Source: JAFKFJ01 sp963786445 | GTDB lineage: Bacteria > Pseudomonadota > Alphaproteobacteria > Acetobacterales > Acetobacteraceae | Assembly: GCA_963786445.1 (NCBI GenBank) | Contig: CAWAZU010000018.1 | Span: 33,372-97,371, forward strand | Direction: 5' to 3' | DNA: 64,000 nucleotides | Part shown: positions 44,355 to 51,924 of the stretch, piece by piece | Position numbering within the stretch: position 1 is the stretch's first letter | Layout: each line of letters begins with the position of its first letter | Notes under the pieces: model-generated | Seen by the model: only the letters and a program-made list of their open reading frames with translations | What the model was told of the DNA's origin: nothing | The model's database searches: none | Translations under genes and position numbers: made by a program

Positions 44355-45260
44355 TCAGCGCAGGAACAGCCGGCCGGTGGTGTAAGAAATCCAGACGCGC
44401 CGCGGCCCAAGAAAATCGGCGCCGAGCAGCATCTCCACCCCCGGCAGGCGAATCTCGGCGATGTTGGCGAGCGCGCCGTGCTGCATCGCGCCGGGCAGGC
44501 CGAGTTCGGCGAAGCGGTGCTGGCGGACGTCGATATTGCGCATGCCGATGCCGATGCCGACACGCGGCGGGTCGTGCGCCAGCATCGCCGCGGTGACGCC
44601 GAGGCTGATGGCGGTGGCGCGGGCGAGCAGGGTGGTGCGCGCGCCGGTGTCCAGCAGCGCGCGCACCGTCACGCCATCGACGACGGCATCGACGAAGACG
44701 AGGCCGGAGCGGGTGCGCGCCAGCGGCACCGCGATCGCGCCCGGCCAGGGCGTGAAGCCGGCGCAGCCGCGCGGCGTGTAGAGCGACATGCGCCCGTTCG
44801 GCAGGTCGAGGTCCACATCGTAATTGGCCAGCACGTCGTCGCCGAGCAGCCCGGCGACCGCCGGGAACTGGCGGGGAAAGCCGGGCATCCGGCCGATGCT
44901 GAGGGTTTGCTCGGTGCGCACCACCTCGCCGAGCGCGAGCCGGCGGACGCGCACGGTCGGCGTGCGCACCGGCCCGGCGATGCCGAGCAGCACGCTGCCG
45001 TGGTGCGGATCGGCCGGCAGGTGCAGCGCCGCCGCCGCCTGTGGCGTCACCGTCGAGGCTTCCGCGCCGGTATCGACCACGAACAGCGCGAGATGGCCGT
45101 CGAGGCTGACCGGCGCGAGCATGAAGTTGCGTTCGTCGCGCAGCGGGACGGTGGTGGCGCGCCGCAGCGTGCAGCCGTGGGCGAGCGGCCCCGACGGCGG
45201 GGCGGCGGCACAGGCGGCAAGCGTGAGCAGCAGGGCGAGGCAGAGGAGGGCGCGGCGCAT
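44355..45260 (-). CDS. Two-domain retropepsin-like aspartic protease, lipoprotein
   Basis: A 301-residue exported protein. The leader MRRALLCLALLLTLAAC has a lipobox (LAAC), so it is probably a lipoprotein. Two retropepsin-like halves follow, each with a D-T-G catalytic triad: VVDTGAEAS (near 60) and LLDTGARTT (near 200). GVEMLLGADFLG near the end is the typical second-half hydrophobic motif. Such single-chain tandem proteases are common in alphaproteobacteria, with unknown substrates. An ATG seven codons earlier is possible but weakens the leader. Confidence 0.87.
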   Translation of the reverse strand: MRRALLCLALLLTLAACAAAPPSGPLAHGCTLRRATTVPLRDERNFMLAPVSLDGHLALFVVDTGAEASTVTPQAAAALHLPADPHHGSVLLGIAGPVRTPTVRVRRLALGEVVRTEQTLSIGRMPGFPRQFPAVAGLLGDDVLANYDVDLDLPNGRMSLYTPRGCAGFTPWPGAIAVPLARTRSGLVFVDAVVDGVTVRALLDTGARTTLLARATAISLGVTAAMLAHDPPRVGIGIGMRNIDVRQHRFAELGLPGAMQHGALANIAEIRLPGVEMLLGADFLGPRRVWISYTTGRLFLR

Positions 45261-45433
45261 CCGGGTGCGGCAATGGGGCACGCATCCTTAGCGGAACCGG
45301 CGCGCGCGACGTTCGCAATGAGCGGATGGCACCTAGGTGTGATTGGGGGTCTGCCGCGCGCCGGGCGAGGGCTGGCCGCGGGCGGCGCTTGTGCGTAGGG
45401 TCTTCGCACGGGCCGGGCGGAGGGGCAGCGACG

Positions 45434-46429
45434 ATGGACGATGGACTGCCGCACCGTCTCGCGCGCCTGACGCGGCGCATCGTCGATCCGCAGCGGACGG
45501 TGCGGCGCGTGCTGGAGCAGGTCTCGGAGCTGGTTCCGGCCGAGCTGTTCGGCGTGCCGAAGCCGGGCCGGGCAGCGGGCCGCGTCGTCGAAATCGCGGA
45601 TTTCGGCGCCAATCCCGGCCGGCTGCGCATGCTGGTGCGCGTGCCGCCGACGCCGCCGCGTCCCGGCGCGCCGCTGCTGGTGCTGCTGCACGGCTGCGGG
45701 CAGGACGCCGTGCGGTTCGCCGAGGCGTCCGGGTTCGCGGCGCTGGCCGACCGGCTGGGCGCGCCGCTGCTGCTGCCCGACCAGCAGGCGGAGAACAACG
45801 CCCAGCGCTGCTTCAACTGGTTCCAGCCCGCCGACACGCGGCGCGGCAGCGGCGAGGCGGCCTCGATCCGGCAGATGGCGGGCGAGGCGCTGCGCCGCTT
45901 CCAGGCCGATGCGCGGCGCGTGTTCCTCGCCGGGCTGTCGGCCGGGGGCGCGCTGGCGGCGACGCTGCTGGCGGCCTACCCGGAGGTGTTCGCGGCCGGC
46001 GGCGTGGTGGCCGGGCTGCCGGTCGGCGCGGCGAGCGACGTTCACCAGGCGGTGCGGCAGATGCAGCATGCGGAGCGCACGGCGCGCGCCGAGCTGGTGG
46101 CGCGCATCCCCCGGCGCGAGGGCGTGCGCTGGCCGCGGCTCTCGGTCTGGCACGGCGAGGCCGACCGCACCGTCGATCCCGCCAATGCCAATGCGCTGGT
46201 GGCGCAATGGACCGGGCTGCTCGGGCTGCCTGAGGCGCCGGATGCGGAGCAGCGCCCGGCGCCGCAGGTGCGCCGGCTGGTCTGGGGCGATGCGGTCGAG
46301 CAATGGAGCCTCGCCGGGTTCGGCCATGCGTTTCCGGCCGCCGGCGGCGAGGCCGATCCGTTCGTGCTGCCCGCCGGCATCGCTGCCGCCGAGGCGATGG
46401 CGCGGTTCTGGGGGCTGGCGGCGGATTGA
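45434..46429 (+). CDS. PHB depolymerase/feruloyl-esterase family hydrolase (LpqC-like)
   Basis: Alpha/beta hydrolase of 331 residues. The oxyanion region is VLLHGCGQDAVRFAEASGF (near 85) and the nucleophile elbow is LAGLSAGGALAATLL (near 165). An Asp lies in WHGEADRTVDPANA and the His in GFGHAFPA. The architecture is that of extracellular PHB depolymerase family esterases, but no signal peptide is seen in the chosen start, so it may act in the cytosol or use another route. Its stop overlaps the TTG start of truA. It is distinct from the cysteine-type PhaZ at 30.8 kb. Confidence 0.87.
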   Translation: MDDGLPHRLARLTRRIVDPQRTVRRVLEQVSELVPAELFGVPKPGRAAGRVVEIADFGANPGRLRMLVRVPPTPPRPGAPLLVLLHGCGQDAVRFAEASGFAALADRLGAPLLLPDQQAENNAQRCFNWFQPADTRRGSGEAASIRQMAGEALRRFQADARRVFLAGLSAGGALAATLLAAYPEVFAAGGVVAGLPVGAASDVHQAVRQMQHAERTARAELVARIPRREGVRWPRLSVWHGEADRTVDPANANALVAQWTGLLGLPEAPDAEQRPAPQVRRLVWGDAVEQWSLAGFGHAFPAAGGEADPFVLPAGIAAAEAMARFWGLAAD

Positions 46430-47214
46430 CCACGCGCGCGGCGCTGCTGATCGAGTACCACGGCGGCGGCTTCGTCGGCTGGCAGAGCCAGGGCAGCGGC
46501 CAGGGAATTGCAATCCAGGACGTGCTGGAAGCCGCGGCGTCGCGCCTGGCCGATGGGACGCCGGTCAGGACCGCGGTCGCCGGAAGGACGGATGCCGGCG
46601 TACATGCCGAGGGGCAGGTGGCGCTGCTGGAATTTTCACGGGATTTCCCGCGCGCCCGGCTGCGCGAGGCGCTGAATTTCCACCTCAAGCCGCATGCCGT
46701 CGTGGTGCTGCGCGCCGCACCGGCGGCGGCGGGGTGGCATCCGCGGTTTTCCGCGACCGGGCGGGCCTATCGCTATCGCATCCTCAACCGCCGCCCGCGG
46801 CCGGCGCTGCTGGCCGGGCTGGCCTGGCACGTGCCGCACGATCTGGACGCGGGCGCGATGGCGGCGGCGGCGCAGACGCTGCTCGGCCGGCACGATTTTT
46901 CCGCCTTCCGCGCCGCCGCCTGCCAGGCGGCAAGCCCGCTGCGCACGCTCGACCGGCTGGCGGTGACGCGCAGCGGCGAGCTGGTCGAAATCGTCGCGGA
47001 AGCGCGCAGCTTCCTGCACCATCAGGTGCGCAACATGGTCGGCACGCTGAAACTGGTGGGCGAGGGACGCTGGCCGGTCGGGCGCGTCGCGCAGGTGCTC
47101 GCCGGCCGCGACCGCGCGGCCGCCGGCCCGACCGCGCCGGCCGAGGGGTTGTGCCTGACCGGCGTGCGCTATGCTCGCGACCCGTTTGCCGAGCCGGAGG
47201 AGGGAATCGGATGA
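46426..47214 (+). CDS. truA: tRNA pseudouridine(38-40) synthase TruA
   Basis: Modifies uridines 38-40 in the anticodon arm of tRNAs. 262 residues. The catalytic Asp is in AGRTDAGVHAEGQV (near 54). FHPRF-type and RAYRYRI segments follow, and the C-terminal LHHQVRNMVGTL helix binds tRNA. It starts at TTG overlapping the previous stop (TTGA); no ATG lies nearby in frame, and the residue order at the N-terminus (RAALLIEYHGGGFVGWQ) is what the family requires. Its stop overlaps the OsmC gene (ATGA). Confidence 0.95.
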   Translation: MTTRAALLIEYHGGGFVGWQSQGSGQGIAIQDVLEAAASRLADGTPVRTAVAGRTDAGVHAEGQVALLEFSRDFPRARLREALNFHLKPHAVVVLRAAPAAAGWHPRFSATGRAYRYRILNRRPRPALLAGLAWHVPHDLDAGAMAAAAQTLLGRHDFSAFRAAACQAASPLRTLDRLAVTRSGELVEIVAEARSFLHHQVRNMVGTLKLVGEGRWPVGRVAQVLAGRDRAAAGPTAPAEGLCLTGVRYARDPFAEPEEGIG

Positions 47215-47717
47215 CTGCCGAGGAACTGCGCGCCGTCCAGGCGCCGCTGAAACAGCGCTATCGCGACGACGCGGCGAGCGCGCGCATCCCGGCGCGGGCG
47301 GAGGCGCGGATCGCCGGCGAGGACATCGCGGTCACGGTGCCGGCGTGGCACGGCGAGACCGTGGCGGGCCTGCACCCGGCCGCCGGCGGCAGCCGCGCGC
47401 TGGCGTGCTCGGCGGACATGCTGCTGGAGGCGCTGGTCGCCTGCGCCGGTGTGACGCTGCGCGCGGTCGCGACGGCGATGGGGATCGCGCTGCGCGGCGG
47501 GCGCGTCGTCGCCGAGGGGGTTTGGGACGCGCGCGGCACGCTGGCGATCGACAAGGCGGTGCCGGTGGGGCTGACCGAGATCGCGCTGCGCTTCGAACTC
47601 GACACCGACGCCGAGCCGGCGAAGCTGGACCGGCTGCTGGCGAGCACGGAGCGGTACTGCGTGATTTTTCAGACGCTGCGCGCGCCGCCGCGGATGAGCG
47701 TCAGCCGCGCGGCGTGA
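47211..47717 (+). CDS. OsmC family protein
   Basis: OsmC-like protein of 168 residues, a family with thiol-dependent peroxidase members and some of unknown role. The first conserved cysteine region is SADMLLEALVACAGVTLRAVA (near 70-90) and the second cysteine is in STERYCVIFQTL (near 150). Cytosolic. It overlaps truA by four bases and ends that operon. The two cysteines argue for a genuine Ohr/OsmC-type redox protein, but substrate and regulator are not evident. Confidence 0.88.
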   Translation: MTAEELRAVQAPLKQRYRDDAASARIPARAEARIAGEDIAVTVPAWHGETVAGLHPAAGGSRALACSADMLLEALVACAGVTLRAVATAMGIALRGGRVVAEGVWDARGTLAIDKAVPVGLTEIALRFELDTDAEPAKLDRLLASTERYCVIFQTLRAPPRMSVSRAA

Positions 47718-47812
47718 GCCGTCACAAAAGTTTCACGCTTCGCGGTCCTTGCGCGGCGCCCCGCGCGCGGTATCAGGCGGGGACAGACTTCACGCCCTGG
47801 GGAGGTGCCGCG

Positions 47813-48007
47813 ATGCGGGCATCCGTGACGATCGTGCTCCGCCTGCTGGTGGCGGCCGCCGCGCTGGGCGTTGCAGGCTGCAGCATGCTGGACAACGCGA
47901 CGCATTACGATGGCGCGACGCCGGGCACGGTGCCCGGCCATATCGGCGAACCGGGCGGGCCGATGTACAACGGCCTGATGCCGGAACCGTGGGGCAGCAC
48001 GTCGTAG
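47813..48007 (+). CDS. Small lipoprotein (64 aa)
   Basis: Unrecognised small exported protein. A basic start, a hydrophobic stretch (LLVAAAALGVAGC) and a lipobox (VAGC) near residue 23 indicate a lipoprotein; the mature part is about 40 residues, rich in Gly, Pro and Thr. The ATG follows a GGAGGT site at good spacing. It stands alone between the OsmC and carbonic anhydrase genes, and is likely transcribed from its own promoter in the 95 bases upstream. Confidence 0.72.
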   Translation: MRASVTIVLRLLVAAAALGVAGCSMLDNATHYDGATPGTVPGHIGEPGGPMYNGLMPEPWGSTS

Positions 48008-48044
48008 GGTGTGTGCGGCACCGCCGCTGCCCTATAACGGCGGC

Positions 48045-48650
48045 ATGGACCGATTGATCGCCGGCTACCGGCGTTTTCGCGAAACCGAATGGCCCGGCAG
48101 GCGGGCGCTGTTCGAGACGCTGGCGCGCGAGGGGCAGTCGCCGCGGGCGATGGTGGTGGCGTGCTCGGACAGCCGCGTCGATCCGGCGATGATTTTCGGC
48201 GCCGGGCCGGGCGAGCTTTTTATCCTTCGCAACGTCGCCGCCCTGGTGCCGCCGTTCCAGCCCGACGCGCAGTTCCACGCCACCAGTGCCGCGCTGGAGT
48301 TCGGCGTGCGGGTGCTGGAAGTGTCCGACCTGATCGTGCTCGGCCACGGCATGTGCGGCGGCGTCCGCGCGCTGCTGGAGGGCGCGCCGGCGGCGGCGCG
48401 CGATTTTCTGGCCCCCTGGATGGGGATTGCCGAAACCGCCAAGCGCCGCGTGCTGGAATGCCGTCCCGCCGACAAGCAGACCGCGTGCGAGCGCGAGGCA
48501 GTGAAACTGTCGCTGGAGAATCTCCGGACGTTCCCGTGGATCGCCGAGCGCGTGGCGGACGGGCGGCTGCTTCTGCACGGGGCGACGTTCGATATCCGGT
48601 TCGGCGTGCTTTGGGTGCTGCAGCCGGACGGGCGTTTTGCGGAGGCGTAG
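48045..48650 (+). CDS. Beta-class carbonic anhydrase
   Basis: Interconverts CO2 and bicarbonate; a zinc enzyme of 201 residues. The zinc and catalytic motifs are ACSDSRVDP (near 40) and the second ligands HGMCGGV (near 102). FILRNVAALVPPF and ATSAALEFGV are the usual beta-CA segments. Cytosolic. The start at 48045 fits the family's short N-terminus. It is expected to supply bicarbonate for carboxylation reactions, with no obvious operon partner. Confidence 0.93.
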   Translation: MDRLIAGYRRFRETEWPGRRALFETLAREGQSPRAMVVACSDSRVDPAMIFGAGPGELFILRNVAALVPPFQPDAQFHATSAALEFGVRVLEVSDLIVLGHGMCGGVRALLEGAPAAARDFLAPWMGIAETAKRRVLECRPADKQTACEREAVKLSLENLRTFPWIAERVADGRLLLHGATFDIRFGVLWVLQPDGRFAEA

Positions 48651-48698
48651 GGCGGCGGGCGACGCTGCCTCGGCGCCCATCGAGTGGCGACGGTCCGG

Positions 48699-49163
48699 TC
48701 AGTCCACCGGGATTGTTTTCAGATCGCGGCGCGCGACGATGTCCCTGAGAATTCGCTCCATCATCTTGCGCTCTTCCGGCGTCAGATGATCGAAGAACTC
48801 GGCATCATTCCTGTCGGCCAGGGCCGCAAGCTCGGGGACGAGCCGCCGCCCCCGGGCGGTGAGCGCCAATGTCTGCGCCCGGCCGTCGCTGGGATTCGCC
48901 TTGCGGGTCACGAGCGACTTGTTGATGAGCCGGTCGGCCAGCTTGGTTATCGCGCCGCGTGTCATGCCGAGCCTGTCGGCCAGACGGCTGGGCGCAACCG
49001 CATCGGCGTCGTGGAGTTCGCGCAGCAGCACCCACTCCGCCACCGTCACCTCCCGGCCTCCGAGCTTGCGCGCAAAAGCATGCGAGACATGATTGGAGAC
49101 GTACCGCAGCCAGTAGCCGAGATGCGACGTCAGATCGGAGACCGATGCGGCACGGGAACTCAT
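48699..49163 (-). CDS. MarR family transcriptional regulator
   Basis: Winged helix-turn-helix regulator of 154 residues. The recognition region is VAPSRLADRLGMTRGAITKLADRLI (near 58-82), and the wing carries KANPSDGRAQTLALTARGRRL. The dimerisation helices flank it. No target gene is directly obvious. It is divergent from nothing within 70 bases, and the nearest gene on its upstream side is cysK on the same strand. The upstream region contains an imperfect inverted repeat that could be its own operator, typical for MarR autoregulation. Confidence 0.92.
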   Translation of the reverse strand: MSSRAASVSDLTSHLGYWLRYVSNHVSHAFARKLGGREVTVAEWVLLRELHDADAVAPSRLADRLGMTRGAITKLADRLINKSLVTRKANPSDGRAQTLALTARGRRLVPELAALADRNDAEFFDHLTPEERKMMERILRDIVARRDLKTIPVD

Positions 49164-49174
49164 GGGACGGCCTT

Positions 49175-49217
49175 GTGCTGACCAGGAGACTATATTAACG
49201 GAGTTTCCTAGTCAACA
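49175..49217 (-). promoter_or_regulatory. Probable promoter and operator of the marR-like gene
   Basis: On the minus strand TTGACT (-35-like, 49210-49215) is followed 15 bases later by TATAGT (-10-like, 49189-49194). The element is bracketed by an imperfect inverted repeat, TGTTGACTAGGA and TCCTGGTCAGCA (10 of 12 positions match). A repressor bound here would block the promoter. Confidence 0.5.
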
Positions 49218-49235
49218 ACCATCCGGCCCGCCGCG

Positions 49236-50252
49236 TCAACTTGCGAGCCAGCTTGGCACCGGCAAATTCTTCCCCCGCAAAAACTCCGCATTGAACAGTT
49301 TTGACTGATACCGCGCCCCGCCGTCGCACAGGATGGTCACGACCGTGTGCCCCGGCCCGAGATCCTTCGCCACCCTTACTGCCGCCGCCACGTTGATCCC
49401 CGCCGAGCCGCCGACCGACAGCCCCTCGTGGATCAGCAGATCAAAAACCTGCTCCAGTGCCTCGGCATCGGGGATGCGCACGGCGTCGTCGAGCGGCGCG
49501 CCTTCCAGATTGCCGGGCACGCGCGACTGGCCGATGCCCTCGGTGATCGAACTGCCCGTGACCGTCAGGTCGTTGCTCTTGACCCAGCCATACAGCGCGC
49601 TGCCTTCGGGGTCGGCGAGCACGGTGCGCACCTCGGGGTTGCGCGCCTTCAGCGCCATCGCCACCCCCGCCAGCGTGCCGCCGGTGCCGCAGGAGCAGGT
49701 GAAGGCATCCACCCGCCCCGCCGTCTGGTGCCAGATCTCCGGCCCGGTGGTCAGCCGGTGGCCCTCGCGGTTGGCGAGGTTGTCGAACTGGTTGGCCCAC
49801 AGCGCGCCCATCTCCTCGGCCAGCCGGCGCGAGACATGCACGTAGTTGCCCTGGTCGCGATACGGCTTCGCCGGCACCAGCCGCAACTCGGCGCCGATCA
49901 TCCGCAGGAAGTCGATCTTCTCGCGCGACTGGGTGTCCGGCATGACGATGATGCTGCGATAGCCGCGGGCGTTGCCGACCAGCGTGAGACCGATGCCGGT
50001 GTTGCCGGCGGTGCCCTCGACGATCACCCCGCCGGGCTTGATCCCGCCGCGCCGCTCGGCGTCGGTGATGATGGCGATCGCCGCGCGGTCCTTCACCGAA
50101 CCGCCGGGGTTCATGAACTCCGCCTTGCCCAGGATCGTGCAGCCGGTCGCGGCCGAGGCGCGCCGCAGCTTGACCAGCGGCGTGTTGCCGATGGCGCCGG
50201 CGAGGTCGTCGGCGATCGGCGGAGCGACGGTGGCGTGCGGCTGCTGGTCCAT
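49236..50252 (-). CDS. cysK: Cysteine synthase A (O-acetylserine sulfhydrylase)
   Basis: PLP enzyme that makes cysteine from O-acetylserine and sulfide. 338 residues, slightly long. The PLP lysine is in MNPGGSVKDRAA (near 50), the phosphate loop is EGTAGNTGIGL (near 78) and the late SCGTGGTLAG also belongs to the cofactor pocket. The C-terminal extension continues with SVGGSAGINVAAAVRVA. A cystathionine beta-synthase is a possible alternative, but no extra domain is present. The start at 50252 gives the family N-terminus; the frame upstream is low-complexity. Confidence 0.9.
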   Translation of the reverse strand: MDQQPHATVAPPIADDLAGAIGNTPLVKLRRASAATGCTILGKAEFMNPGGSVKDRAAIAIITDAERRGGIKPGGVIVEGTAGNTGIGLTLVGNARGYRSIIVMPDTQSREKIDFLRMIGAELRLVPAKPYRDQGNYVHVSRRLAEEMGALWANQFDNLANREGHRLTTGPEIWHQTAGRVDAFTCSCGTGGTLAGVAMALKARNPEVRTVLADPEGSALYGWVKSNDLTVTGSSITEGIGQSRVPGNLEGAPLDDAVRIPDAEALEQVFDLLIHEGLSVGGSAGINVAAAVRVAKDLGPGHTVVTILCDGGARYQSKLFNAEFLRGKNLPVPSWLAS

Positions 50253-50345
50253 GACCGGGAACTCCCGTTGCTGGGCAGTTGATCGCGCCCTCTGCCCATG
50301 CGATTGCGTGCCGGGCGTGTCAACCGTCAGGAGCCGGAGGCTGCC

Positions 50346-50756
50346 ATGGTCGAGAACATCGCTCCCCCCGCAGCGTGGCGCGCGCTGGCCGAGAACCAGC
50401 AGGCGCAGATGGTCGATGTGCGCACCGACGCCGAGTGGAGCTATGTCGGCGTCCCCGACCTGGCGCCGCTCGGCAAGCTGGTCGCGACGATCAGCTGGCA
50501 GGTGTTTCCCGCCATGCAGGTGAACGGCGAGTTCGTGGCACAGCTGCGCGCGGCCGGGTTCACGCCGTCGCACCATCTGTACTTCCTCTGCCGCAGCGGC
50601 GTGCGCAGCCTGCATGCGGCGGCGGCGGCGATCGGGGCCGGCTTCCCGCACGCCTACAACATCGCCGACGGATTCGAGGGGCCGCCCGATGCCGACGGCC
50701 ATCGCGGCACCGTCGCCGGCTGGAAGGCCGAGGGGCTGCCGTGGCGGCAGCGCTGA
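50346..50756 (+). CDS. Rhodanese-like domain protein
   Basis: Sulfurtransferase domain of 136 residues. The catalytic cysteine is in YFLCRSGVRSLHAAAAA (near 81), following the conserved MVDVRTDAEWSYVGVPD (near 22). It probably transfers sulfur from thiosulfate or persulfide. It is divergent from cysK, suggesting a link to sulfur assimilation. AGGAG lies upstream of the ATG. Its end overlaps the VOC gene's start by 16 bases in another frame. Confidence 0.93.
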   Translation: MVENIAPPAAWRALAENQQAQMVDVRTDAEWSYVGVPDLAPLGKLVATISWQVFPAMQVNGEFVAQLRAAGFTPSHHLYFLCRSGVRSLHAAAAAIGAGFPHAYNIADGFEGPPDADGHRGTVAGWKAEGLPWRQR

Positions 50757-51172
50757 CGGCGGTGCGGCAGCACATCGGCGCCGTGGCGCTTCTGGTCCCG
50801 GACTACGACGAGGCCATCCGCTTCTACACGCAGGCGCTCGGGTTCCGGCTGGTGGAGGACACGGCGCTTGGGGACGGCAAGCGCTGGGTGCTGGTCGCGC
50901 CGCGCGGCGGCGGGACCAGCCTGCTGCTGGCGCGCGCCGATACGGCGGCGCAGGTCGCGCGGATCGGCGACCAGGCCGGCGGGCGCGTGTTCCTGTTCCT
51001 GCACACCGACGATTTCTGGCGCGACTATCACGCCATGCGCGACCAGGGCGTGCGGTTCCGCGAGGCGCCGCGCACGGAACCCTACGGCACCGTCGTCGTG
51101 TTCGAGGATGTTTGCGGCAATCCCTGGGACTTGCTGCAGCTGGCGCCGCGCGCGCCGGATCAGGCGTCGTAG
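50741..51172 (+). CDS. VOC superfamily (glyoxalase-like) protein
   Basis: Vicinal-oxygen-chelate fold protein of 143 residues. Characteristic pieces are ALLVPDYDEAIRFYTQALGF, RWVLVAPRGGGTSLLLA and FEDVCGNPWDLLQLA, in which the ligand Glu lies near residue 120. It may be a dioxygenase, glyoxalase or resistance-type protein; the actual activity is unknown. Its GTG start lies inside the end of the rhodanese gene, so translational coupling is likely. Its stop overlaps the convergent DUF2272 gene by 13 bases. Confidence 0.87.
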   Translation: MAAALTAVRQHIGAVALLVPDYDEAIRFYTQALGFRLVEDTALGDGKRWVLVAPRGGGTSLLLARADTAAQVARIGDQAGGRVFLFLHTDDFWRDYHAMRDQGVRFREAPRTEPYGTVVVFEDVCGNPWDLLQLAPRAPDQAS

Positions 51173-51924
51173 AGCACGCGGATCACGACGAACCACGGAT
51201 AGCGCGCATCGGCGATCAGCCCCTCGGAGGTGACCGGCACGTGCTTGAGCGTGACCGCGTCATCGACGTTGCCGCCGACCACGTCGAGCACGCCCGGCGC
51301 AGCGCCGACCACGATGTCGCAATGCGCGGCAAAGCGGCCGGCGGGCAGGTCGGCGAAGGTCAGCGGCACGGCGGTGCGGCTCATGCAGATCAGGTCGCCG
51401 GGCTGCGGCGGGTAGGTGGCGGGCGACTCGGCGGTGATCAGCCAGCCGCTCGCACGGCCGAGCGACATGTCGCGTGCTCTATTTATATAGGTGTGGTGCG
51501 CGTCCGAGTACGGGAAGCGCGGACCGGCGCCAGCGATGCGCATCACGTAGCTGATGAATGCCGCCGACCAGGCGTAGCGGTCGTCGTCCGCGGCCGGAAA
51601 GACGCGACCGGCGGCATCGTGCTTGCCGGTCCAGCGCGTCTCGCGCGCGCCCGCGTTCAGCCCCAGCCACCAGTATTCGCCGACCCGCTGCCAGAGTCCC
51701 TCCCAGCGTTCCGGCTTGGCGTCGGGCGCGGGCGGCGGGCGCGTGTCGGGCGGCCCGTCGTCGATCGGCGAACCAAAGGCGCGCCACTCGGTCAGCGCGA
51801 TCGCGACGGCTGCGGCGCGGGAGAACGGCTCGTAGGGCACGCGCGCGAACGGCGGCACGTGGGCCGCGGGATCGGAAGCGCACCCGGCGAGCGCAGCGGC
51901 GAGCAGCGCGGCGCCGAGCCTCAG
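51160..51924 (-). CDS. DUF2272 lipoprotein, apparent CTG start
   Basis: Exported protein of 254 residues, DUF2272 family, a probable NlpC/P60-like fold of unknown function. The mature part shows WSAAFISYVMRIAGAG (near 125), DAHHTYINRARD, GDLICMSR, AAHCDIVVG and DVVGGNVDDAVTLK. No ATG, GTG or TTG lies near the right place. Reading from the CTG at 51924 gives a perfect lipoprotein leader (RLGAALLAAALAGC), and that CTG overlaps the mtnA stop as CTGA, just as ATGA overlaps do elsewhere in this window. A sequencing error at the start codon is the alternative. Confidence 0.72.
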   Translation of the reverse strand: MRLGAALLAAALAGCASDPAAHVPPFARVPYEPFSRAAAVAIALTEWRAFGSPIDDGPPDTRPPPAPDAKPERWEGLWQRVGEYWWLGLNAGARETRWTGKHDAAGRVFPAADDDRYAWSAAFISYVMRIAGAGPRFPYSDAHHTYINRARDMSLGRASGWLITAESPATYPPQPGDLICMSRTAVPLTFADLPAGRFAAHCDIVVGAAPGVLDVVGGNVDDAVTLKHVPVTSEGLIADARYPWFVVIRVLYDA

